A stretch of DNA of 17,284 bases from assembly GCA_944358565.1 (NCBI GenBank), contig CALVRK010000013.1:1-17284 (forward strand), read 5' to 3'. Within the stretch, counting starts at the first letter, position 1. Each line of letters starts with the position of its first letter. The notes below the pieces were generated by a model. The model was not told the DNA's origin. It made no database searches and saw only the letters and a list, made by a program, of their open reading frames with translations. Source of the stretch: an uncultured Bacilli bacterium (GTDB taxonomy: Bacteria; Bacillota_I; Bacilli_A; RF39; UBA660). Below are positions 6,630 through 11,831 of the stretch, one piece after another. The position numbers and the translations under genes were made by a program.

Positions 6630-7431
6630 GTCTTCCACCTTCTTTCGCTCCATCTAATATCTTTTGTGATGGAGCTAAAGCTTCTAGTAAACGAATTCTA
6701 ACTTCATCTAAAGAAAGATTATAAATAAGTTCACCATTCATTGCGATAGAAATTCTACTAGTTTCTTCTGATACTATAAGCGCTATACAGTCAGTCTGTT
6801 CAGCGATTCCTAAAGCCGCTCTATGACGAGTACCAAGTCTTTTACTAATAGCCATACTATCACTAGTCGGGAAAACTGCACCAGCACAAATTATTTTATC
6901 TCCTCTAATAATAACCCCACCATCATGAAGTGGATTATTAGTAAAGAAAATAGAAGATAAAAGTGGTCCTGAAATATCTGCATATATTTTTTGTGCTTTC
7001 TCTACATAACTTGCCAAACTATTTTCTCTTTCAATTACTATTAATGCTCCAATGCGCATCTTACGCATATAATCAACCGCGCTTGTAATTTCTCCAATTG
7101 ATTTTTCAAGTTCACTTAAAGAAAGCGTTTTATGTCTTCCAAGTAATTGAGCTCTACCAAGTTGCTCCAAAGCATCACGAATCTCAGGCTGAAAAATAAT
7201 AATCAAAGCAAGTGGAGCCCATTCAATAACATAATCGATTAAATAATCAATCGTTACCAAATCTAGTACATCTGCTAATATTTTTGTAATAACAATAATC
7301 AAAATTCCTTTAAAAAGCATTATCATTTTCACATTTTTTCTAAGGCTTTTTAAAATAAAATAAAATAATGCCCAAACTAATAAAATATCTAAAATTTTTC
7401 TAGCTAGTTCAATTAAACTTTCTATCGTCAT
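6622..7431 (-). CDS. cdaA: CdaA, membrane diadenylate cyclase (c-di-AMP synthase)
   Basis: The 269-residue enzyme condenses two ATP into c-di-AMP, which controls potassium, osmotic and cell-wall homeostasis. Three membrane helices lie at about 13-30, 36-56 and 59-80. The conserved FQPEIRDALEQLGR linker (80-93) follows, then the DAC domain with the NPLHDGGVII active-site loop (Asp170-Gly171-Gly172) and the RHR motif in TRHRAALG (202-204), and a VSEETSRISIA segment. The active-site motif is DGG where most CdaA proteins have DGA. GGAGG lies 8 nt before ATG, with an extended -10 promoter just upstream. It is first in a two-gene operon with cdaR. Confidence 0.95.
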   Translation of the reverse strand: MTIESLIELARKILDILLVWALFYFILKSLRKNVKMIMLFKGILIIVITKILADVLDLVTIDYLIDYVIEWAPLALIIIFQPEIRDALEQLGRAQLLGRHKTLSLSELEKSIGEITSAVDYMRKMRIGALIVIERENSLASYVEKAQKIYADISGPLLSSIFFTNNPLHDGGVIIRGDKIICAGAVFPTSDSMAISKRLGTRHRAALGIAEQTDCIALIVSEETSRISIAMNGELIYNLSLDEVRIRLLEALAPSQKILDGAKEGGRHE

Positions 7432-7457
7432 GAAATAACCTCCATCTAACTTAATTA

Positions 7458-7466
7458 ATTATATCA
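7458..7466 (-). promoter_or_regulatory. extended -10 promoter for cdaA-cdaR
   Basis: The minus strand reads TGATATAAT (extended -10). The -35 position 16-17 bases upstream (TTTATC or TTTTAT) is poor. It gives a leader of about 20 nt carrying the SD. Confidence 0.55.
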
Positions 7467-7514
7467 TACTTAAGAGCATGATAAAACCCTTTATTTTTTG
7501 GAAAAACCATCAAA

Positions 7515-7557
7515 AATTACAAAAAGGCGCATAAAAAAAGATGAAACTCACCTTTTT
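7515..7557 (-). terminator. possible terminator of the disordered membrane protein gene
   Basis: On the minus strand AAAAAGGTG pairs with CGCCTTTTT (one G-U) across a 19-base T-rich loop. The T-run is part of the stem. The TAA stop (7558-7556) overlaps its start. The long loop makes this weaker than the other terminators. Confidence 0.45.
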
Positions 7558-8137
7558 ATAAATTCCAAATATCTGTATTTTTTTCATCAGATTCAGATGT
7601 GTTTGCAGTTTCTGTTTGCGTAAGTTGAACTGGTTCACTAGATGTAACATCTGAACTAACAGTAGTTTCCGGTGTAACCAAAGTCTCTTCAGCTTTTGTC
7701 ATAGGAATTTCGGTAGTTTCAGTTTGATTTACTGAAGATTCCGTCTCTACGTTATTAGCTATATTATTTTCTACTGGCATTACTGTTTCATTAACATTTG
7801 AATTAGTAAACATATCTGTATTCTCTTCCTTGTTAACATCAGCAGTTAAAGTACTTTCATTAGGCGTATCGTCTATAGAATCAACCTTTACTTCTTCAAG
7901 TGGTTTATTAACCTCTGGCATCGTCATCCAATCATCAGCTAAAGTTTCAGTAACTACTGGCTCCTCTTGAGCAGGTGTTGCCTCAGTATTTACTTGATTA
8001 TCATCCTTTGCCTCAGTATCTTTTTTATCATCTTTATTTGACTTTTTCATACTCTCGGTTAAATATCCTATTAATGCTAAAACAAAAACAATTGAAGCTA
8101 ATATAACCCAAAATATCCAATTTGAAAATATTTCCAT
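7556..8137 (-). CDS. membrane-anchored acidic disordered protein, function unknown
   Basis: The 193-residue protein has one N-terminal membrane helix (about 6-27) followed by a Lys-rich stop-transfer (MKKSNKDDKK), so the C-terminal body should be cytoplasmic. Residues 40-193 are low complexity, rich in Thr, Glu, Val, Asn and Ser, and almost surely disordered. Two Trp-bearing short segments stand out, DDWMTMPEV near residue 68 and the extreme C-terminus DIWNL, and could be partner-binding motifs. The layout (N-out helix, charged linker, long disordered tail) recalls ZipA-type division anchors, but there is no sequence match to support that. The SD (GGGAGGAG) and promoter (8166-8194) are strong. 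Confidence 0.7.
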   Translation of the reverse strand: MEIFSNWIFWVILASIVFVLALIGYLTESMKKSNKDDKKDTEAKDDNQVNTEATPAQEEPVVTETLADDWMTMPEVNKPLEEVKVDSIDDTPNESTLTADVNKEENTDMFTNSNVNETVMPVENNIANNVETESSVNQTETTEIPMTKAEETLVTPETTVSSDVTSSEPVQLTQTETANTSESDEKNTDIWNL

Positions 8138-8165
8138 AATCTTCGCTCCTCCCTATTCTACACTC

Positions 8166-8194
8166 ATAATATCATTTTTTTTAATACATTTCAA
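8166..8194 (-). promoter_or_regulatory. promoter of the disordered membrane protein gene
   Basis: The minus strand shows -35 TTGAAA (8194-8189), a 17-base spacer, and -10 TATTAT (8171-8166) with a TG extension. The -35 lies only three bases past the trmL stop codon, where no terminator is seen. Confidence 0.7.
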
Positions 8195-8196
8195 GC

Positions 8197-8700
8197 TTAT
8201 CTTTCTAAATAATCCACACCTTTAAAAGGTTCATCAAAAAGTAAACCTTCGTAATTTCGCTGTCTTAAAGCTTCATATACCATAATAGCTACCGTATTAG
8301 AAACATTTAAAGCTCTAACCTTATCAGTCATTGGCATTCTTAAACATGTATCCAAATGATCTTTTAAAATTTCTTTAGGAATACCTGTACTTTCTTTTCC
8401 AAAAACAAAATATATATTTTCATCTTTACTATAATCAAAAGAAGAATGTGGTTTATGACCATAACGAGTTAAAAAATAAAATGTCCCTTTATTTTTACTT
8501 AAAAAATCATCCCAATTTTCATATAACGTATAATCACAATCAACAATATAATTCGCACCACTTCTTTTAACAACTTTATCATCCAAACTAAAACCTAGTG
8601 GTTTAATCAAATGTAATTTTGTATTAGTTGCCACACAAGTTCGCATAATATTTCCTGTATTTTGCGGAATTTCTGGTTCATAAAGTACTACATTAATCAT
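8197..8700 (-). CDS. trmL: TrmL, tRNA (cytidine/uridine-34 2'-O)-methyltransferase
   Basis: The 167-residue SPOUT-fold enzyme methylates the wobble ribose of tRNA-Leu with S-adenosylmethionine. The hallmarks of TrmL are present: IPQNTGNIMR (11-20), the knot region FGKESTGIP (100-108), and RMPM followed by VRALNVSNTVAIMVYEALRQ (121-147). The length equals the family norm. The ATG overlaps the upstream stop by one base (TAATG), and GGTGGGAG lies about 8 nt upstream, so it is translationally linked to the membrane protein before it. It is the last gene of the four-gene unit starting near 10738. Confidence 0.95.
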   Translation of the reverse strand: MINVVLYEPEIPQNTGNIMRTCVATNTKLHLIKPLGFSLDDKVVKRSGANYIVDCDYTLYENWDDFLSKNKGTFYFLTRYGHKPHSSFDYSKDENIYFVFGKESTGIPKEILKDHLDTCLRMPMTDKVRALNVSNTVAIMVYEALRQRNYEGLLFDEPFKGVDYLER

Positions 8701-9212
8701 TATTTAATCTCCCACCTTGTTATAATAGATTCTAATCTTTTCATCGAATAGTCATTAACATTATTCAAAATATTCGTTATTTTTCCATCAGTAAAAACAT
8801 ATAAACTAGCCGAAGAATCATTTGTAATTTGATCTTTAATTCTCGTCGTCGCCGAAAAATCATTTTTAAGTAAATTATAAAAACTATTAGGATCTACTCC
8901 ATCTAAATTCATATAAAGTACTGAATCAATCAAATCCATATTTTTAATTAAATTTTTAAATTCATCTTCGAAATCTTTAAGTTCAAAATTCTTACCCGAA
9001 GCAACATAAAGTACAAACTTTTGATTTTCCAAAGTATAATTAGCAATTTCTTCACTTTTAATTTCTCTAACAAGTTTAGTCATAACTGAATTTTGAGCAT
9101 AATACTCTTTCGACGTATTATACCATTCTCGCGCATAAAATACGCCGATTACAGTGATAAGAAATATAAGCGCTAAAATAAAATAATTTTTCATCGGTAC
9201 TTCTTTCTTCAT
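8700..9212 (-). CDS. membrane-anchored thioredoxin-like protein lacking cysteines
   Basis: The 170-residue protein has one N-terminal membrane helix (about 8-26). The remaining outer domain follows a thioredoxin-like order: a strand (KFVLYVASGKN) where CxxC would follow, a helix (ELKDFEDEFKNLI), a strand (SVLYMNLDGVD), a helix, then paired strands (ASLYVFTDGKITNIL) and a final helix. There is no cysteine with the chosen start, so redox chemistry is excluded. ATG at 9212 is chosen since AGGAGG lies 6 nt upstream; an ATG at 9227 would put that SD inside the gene. It lies 40 nt after the AAA ATPase gene, with no terminator between, and overlaps trmL by one base. The fold is inferred; the role is unknown. 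Confidence 0.72.
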   Translation of the reverse strand: MKKEVPMKNYFILALIFLITVIGVFYAREWYNTSKEYYAQNSVMTKLVREIKSEEIANYTLENQKFVLYVASGKNFELKDFEDEFKNLIKNMDLIDSVLYMNLDGVDPNSFYNLLKNDFSATTRIKDQITNDSSASLYVFTDGKITNILNNVNDYSMKRLESIITRWEIK

Positions 9213-9252
9213 ACACACCCTCCTCATCTAATTATATGATAGTCTGTTAAAT

Positions 9253-10329
9253 TTAAAGATCGTTTCCAGTATCGATATCTTCAAGCTTCACATCTGGTAA
9301 AACAATACCATGTTCTTCACAAATTCTCGCAAATTTTTCTCTAAAAGCCGCACACTCTTTAACCCTACTATCAGGATAAATTCTTTTACTATCACGGATT
9401 GCTACATATACATCCATAATACCAACTTCCTGCTTATTTTCAAATAAAGCATTTGAAAACGCCCCGGATAAAACAGAAAGAGAAACATCTGGATACATTG
9501 CCGAAAGTCCATAAACTCTCTTATATTCACTAGTTGCATCGACAATAGATTCCATCAATAATCTTGTAATAAATGAATTGTTTATCATCTTAATTCCTGT
9601 TTTATACTCTATCTTTGGAATTGTTCCAAGTAAAATTTGAATAGTTGCCTCTCTATCTGGTTCCAAAACATCAATTCGATCAAAACGTCTTAAAAAAGCT
9701 CTATCTCGAACAATATATGTTTCATATTCAATCGTTGTCGTCGCGCCAATTGCTTTAATATCTCCACGGTCCAAAGCTGGTTTTAAAATATTAGCCAAAT
9801 CCATTGGCCCATCTTTAGCTCCACCTATTAATGTATGTACCTCGTCAATAAATAAAATCGTCTTAGGCGCTCTTTTTAACTCTGACACAATTAAATTAAT
9901 AACTGATTCTGGTTTACCATTCACAGTCATTGTCCCAAGCATTGAAGAAGAGTTGATTTTTAAAATATTATAGCCCTTTAAAGCATTAGGAACATCTCCT
10001 CTTTGAATTTTATAAGCAATCCCTTCAACTATTGCTGTTTTACCAATACCTGGTTTACCAATAAGTAAAGCTGACTTATCAGGTGTAAGTAAAACTAGCA
10101 TTGTCTTCTTTATTTCTTCCTCACGAGCAATAGCTGGATTTGTCACATATTTTTTAGTCGTTAAGTTTTCACAATAATTTGTGATAATTGGAAATTCTTC
10201 GGGATTTAACGGCATTACATCAACTGCTTGAACACTTGGGTTTAAAGCACTAGAAATAGATGTGTTCACTTGTCCATTTGAAACGCCATTATTCATATTT
10301 AAATTATTTTGTACATTATTTTCATTCAT
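9253..10329 (-). CDS. single-module AAA+ ATPase of the ClpA/ClpB D1 type
   Basis: The 358-residue protein starts with about 30 Asn/Ser/Val-rich, probably disordered residues. A ClpB/ClpC D1-like module follows: TNPAIAREEEI (63-73), Walker A GKPGIGKT (91-98), Walker B ILFIDE (158-163), sensor 1 GATT (195-198) and Arg fingers in FLRRFD (R214/R215). A helical lid and a short tail complete it. The Clp N-domain repeats, middle domain and D2 ring are all missing, so this is not a standard Clp unfoldase; it may be a remodelling ATPase with a dedicated partner. The SD AAAGGA lies inside the end of the thioredoxin lipoprotein gene, four bases upstream, so the two are co-translated. Confidence 0.85.
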   Translation of the reverse strand: MNENNVQNNLNMNNGVSNGQVNTSISSALNPSVQAVDVMPLNPEEFPIITNYCENLTTKKYVTNPAIAREEEIKKTMLVLLTPDKSALLIGKPGIGKTAIVEGIAYKIQRGDVPNALKGYNILKINSSSMLGTMTVNGKPESVINLIVSELKRAPKTILFIDEVHTLIGGAKDGPMDLANILKPALDRGDIKAIGATTTIEYETYIVRDRAFLRRFDRIDVLEPDREATIQILLGTIPKIEYKTGIKMINNSFITRLLMESIVDATSEYKRVYGLSAMYPDVSLSVLSGAFSNALFENKQEVGIMDVYVAIRDSKRIYPDSRVKECAAFREKFARICEEHGIVLPDVKLEDIDTGNDL

Positions 10330-10333
10330 TTTA

Positions 10334-10738
10334 TCAATCCTTTATATATCCATTTTCTTTAAACTCTTCAATAATTTTACTTTTTTTCGCACTTCCAACA
10401 ATTCTATTGTGTGTATCTTCTTCCTCACCATTAGTAATAAAAACTGTTGTTGGCGTTCCCGTTATTGGAAACTTACTAATAAGTGAAGACTCTTCAGCTT
10501 CAGAAAGATTAGCTAAGTCAATATATTTTACATCAGTTCCATATTCCTTAATCACATCATTTAAAGTTTCCTTATACATATTACAAGCACTACATGTATC
10601 AGACCCAATAAATAAAATAAAATTTTGCTTTTCCTCAAGCATTTTATCAAGTTCATCATAACTAATTTCTTCGTATGACTTGTTGCCGCATCCGGTAAGC
10701 ATGAATAAAGCTGTAATCAAAATTAGTATTTTTCTCAT
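10334..10738 (-). CDS. thioredoxin-fold lipoprotein with CSAC motif
   Basis: The 134-residue predicted lipoprotein has signal residues 1-16 and the lipobox MLTGC (Cys17). It has a thioredoxin fold with the strand NFILFIGSDT leading into the active-site CSAC (Cys49-Cys52), a YIDLANLSE strand, and the cis-Pro loop GTPTTVFI. This arrangement suits an extracytoplasmic thiol-disulfide oxidoreductase or a bacteriocin-accessory-type thioredoxin. ATG at 10738 is chosen for the clean lipoprotein signal and GGTGG just upstream; a TTG at 10765 would add nine residues that break the signal. It is first in the unit with the AAA ATPase, the cysteine-free thioredoxin-like protein and trmL. Confidence 0.85.
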   Translation of the reverse strand: MRKILILITALFMLTGCGNKSYEEISYDELDKMLEEKQNFILFIGSDTCSACNMYKETLNDVIKEYGTDVKYIDLANLSEAEESSLISKFPITGTPTTVFITNGEEEDTHNRIVGSAKKSKIIEEFKENGYIKD

Positions 10739-10753
10739 TCTACCACCATAATA

Positions 10754-10759
10754 ATTATA
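10754..10759 (-). promoter_or_regulatory. possible -10 element upstream of the thioredoxin lipoprotein
   Basis: TATAAT on the minus strand lies about 15 bases before the ATG. The -35 position is only a T-run. The LysM gene terminator lies just upstream, so some promoter is needed here. Confidence 0.4.
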
Positions 10760-10784
10760 TAACAAAAAAGCTTAAAAAAAAAGC

Positions 10785-10819
10785 CAAATAAAAAACAAAG
10801 CATCAAAACTTTATTTTTT
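10785..10819 (-). terminator. terminator of the LysM gene, stop codon in stem
   Basis: On the minus strand AAAAAATAAAG (10819-10809) pairs with CTTTGTTTTTT (10800-10790), 11 pairs with one G-T, and an 8-base loop. The T-run forms the 3' arm. The TAA stop (10813-10811) is inside the 5' arm. Confidence 0.65.
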
Positions 10820-11266
10820 ATACACTAACAATTGATCATTCATTAAATAAATTGTTTCATTTTGTCTTGCTAAATCATTAGCGCTCACACCTAATCCTTT
10901 TGTAACACCATTTAAAGTATCATCATTTTCAGTTATATAAAATTTAACCCCACTTCTTGGAAGCATAATCTTCTGATCAGGATAAATTATATCCGTATCA
11001 TTAAGTCCGTTTAATCTTAAAAGCTGGCTCGGACTAATGTTATTTGCTCTAGCGATTTCATAAATACTATCGCCCTTCTTTACCACATATTCTCTAAAAT
11101 AAGGATTTTCATTTTGAACTTTTGGCACCACAATATAATCACCTGGATTTAATAAACTACCGACCATAATACCATTTAAACTAGATAAATTATTTACTGA
11201 AGTGCCAAAATTACTTGCCACACTAGCTAAAGTATCACCATTTTGAACCTGATATATTGTATACAT
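10811..11266 (-). CDS. protein of three LysM domains without a signal peptide
   Basis: The 151-residue protein consists of three LysM repeats and little else. Repeat 1 (3-49) is YQVQNGDTLASVASNFG through LLNPGDYIVVP. Repeat 2 (59-103) is EYVVKKGDSIYEIARAN through IIYPDQKIMLP. Repeat 3 (108-150) is more diverged, with KFYITENDDTLNGVTKGLG through NDQLLVYK. LysM binds N-acetylglucosamine polymers such as peptidoglycan. There is no signal peptide, membrane helix or catalytic domain, so how it reaches the wall, if it does, is unclear; signal-less LysM proteins are known from spore coats. GGTGAG just before ATG supports the start. The tnpB remnant lies directly upstream. Confidence 0.87.
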   Translation of the reverse strand: MYTIYQVQNGDTLASVASNFGTSVNNLSSLNGIMVGSLLNPGDYIVVPKVQNENPYFREYVVKKGDSIYEIARANNISPSQLLRLNGLNDTDIIYPDQKIMLPRSGVKFYITENDDTLNGVTKGLGVSANDLARQNETIYLMNDQLLVYKK

Positions 11267-11282
11267 AATCTCACCCCATCAT

Positions 11283-11288
11283 ATTATA
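11283..11288 (-). promoter_or_regulatory. -10 element upstream of the LysM gene
   Basis: TATAAT on the minus strand lies about 16 bases before the ATG. The expected -35 position (near 11305-11311, TCAGCT) is poor. The site is about 40 bases from the edge of the mobile-element remnant. Confidence 0.42.
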
Positions 11289-11326
11289 TGAGTCTACACC
11301 TAAAAAGCTGAACAAAATACCAAAAT

Positions 11327-11447
11327 AAATTTTGACATTGGCTTACCTCACGGTAAGCTCTTTCTACTTCATAGGAATCTTAGACTCCTCCATATAGAGT
11401 ATCGGATAATCGCTACCCTAATTTCTATTTTACTTATGTCAAAATTT
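11327..11447 (-). ncRNA. candidate structured RNA at the tnpB 3' end (omega-RNA or right-end hairpins)
   Basis: Starting just after the tnpB stop, 121 bases are closed by a perfect 12-base inverted repeat (AAATTTTGACAT, 11327-11338; ATGTCAAAATTT, 11436-11447). Inside lie GCTTACC-GTGA-GGTAAGC (11358-11341), a perfect 7-pair stem with a GNRA-type loop, a second stem GGAGTC/GATTCC near 11370-11390, and a weaker GGGTA/TATCC stem. In IS200/IS605 elements the guide RNA of TnpB is made from exactly this place, overlapping the 3' end and right end. Whether it is transcribed is unknown; the tnpB promoter would read into it. Confidence 0.42.
11341..11358 (-). repeat. perfect hairpin with GTGA loop
   Basis: A 7-base perfect stem (GCTTACC/GGTAAGC) closes a 4-base loop that reads GTGA on the minus strand. 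It is the strongest local fold in the element and is typical of subterminal hairpins of IS200/IS605 ends. Confidence 0.75.
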
Positions 11448-11451
11448 ATGA

Positions 11452-11693
11452 TTAGATATGTTGCTTTAAATATAACATGTATTTTTCTAAACCTTTAAAC
11501 ATTATATTAACTGATGCATTATAATCACGGTCATGATTAGTATGACATATAGGGCATTCCCACTTTCTTATACTTAAATCTTTAATTCCTAAATCTATTC
11601 CTATTATACTTCTTGGTATAATTGTTGGTTTAATTAACTCTTCTTGATTTTATTTGGATAAAGTCTAAATACATAACCTTTTAATATTTTCAT
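11452..11693 (-). pseudogene. tnpB: tnpB remnant: frameshifted and twice internally deleted
   Basis: The start is intact: ATG at 11693, AGAAGGTGA upstream, and MKILKGYVFRLYPNK, the usual TnpB N-terminus. One base is missing from an A-run just after PNK; restoring it gives the usual NQEELIK continuation, whereas the present frame ends in KKS-stop. The next frame then reads PTIIPRSIIGIDLGIKDL, the RuvC-I region normally some 150 residues further on, and passes directly into SIRKWECPICHTNHDRDYNA, the second half of the zinc ribbon plus the RuvC-III Asp, ending FKGLEKYMLYLKQHI-stop. About 80 codons remain of the usual 370 or so. RuvC-II, the DNA/RNA-binding domains and the first CxxC are gone, so no nuclease can be made. 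Confidence 0.88.
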
Positions 11694-11721
11694 GCCATCA
11701 CCTTCTATCTTTGATGTATTA

Positions 11722-11750
11722 AATATACTGTGAATAATTACATTTGTAAA
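11722..11750 (-). promoter_or_regulatory. promoter of the tnpB remnant
   Basis: The minus strand shows -35 TTTACA (11750-11745), 17 bases, and -10 TATATT (11727-11722). With the intact SD and start it shows that the expression signals survived while the coding region was lost. Confidence 0.6.
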
Positions 11751-11805
11751 TAGTTTTTAAACATTTGTTTGTTTTTTTGTTTTGCAAAGCAAATTCTTAA
11801 TATAT

Positions 11806-11831
11806 CAAAAAAGATTCTAATCACTAGAACC
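11806..11831 (-). terminator. terminator of the solenoid membrane protein gene, stop codon in stem
   Basis: On the minus strand GGTTCTA (11831-11825), the loop GTGAT and TAGAATC (11819-11813), with one G-U pair, are followed by six T. The TAG stop (11819-11817) is the start of the 3' arm. Confidence 0.72.

Larger units (their letters stand above)
11327..11760 (-). mobile_element. miniaturised IS200/IS605-type (tnpB-only) element remnant
   Basis: This fills the 550-base gap between the LysM and solenoid genes. It keeps, in order on the minus strand, a promoter (11722-11750), an SD, a heavily deleted tnpB (11452-11693) and a hairpin-rich 3' end bounded by a 12-base inverted repeat (11327-11338 and 11436-11447). 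No tnpA is present. The left boundary is a guess; the right boundary is set at the outer edge of the inverted repeat. It does not encode a working protein. Confidence 0.7.

Noticed and set aside
9231..9236. TATAAT before the membrane-anchored thioredoxin-like gene as an internal promoter
   Set aside because: No -35 and no TG extension; with the 40-nt gap and no terminator, read-through from the ATPase gene is simpler.
10260..10661. Two overlapping plus-strand frames (133 and 74 codons)
   Set aside because: Shadows of the AAA ATPase and thioredoxin lipoprotein genes, which have clear motifs and SDs.
11452..11693. Exapted small TnpB-like repressor (TldR type)
   Set aside because: The frame is broken after about 19 codons and the nucleic-acid-binding domains are missing, so no such protein can be made.
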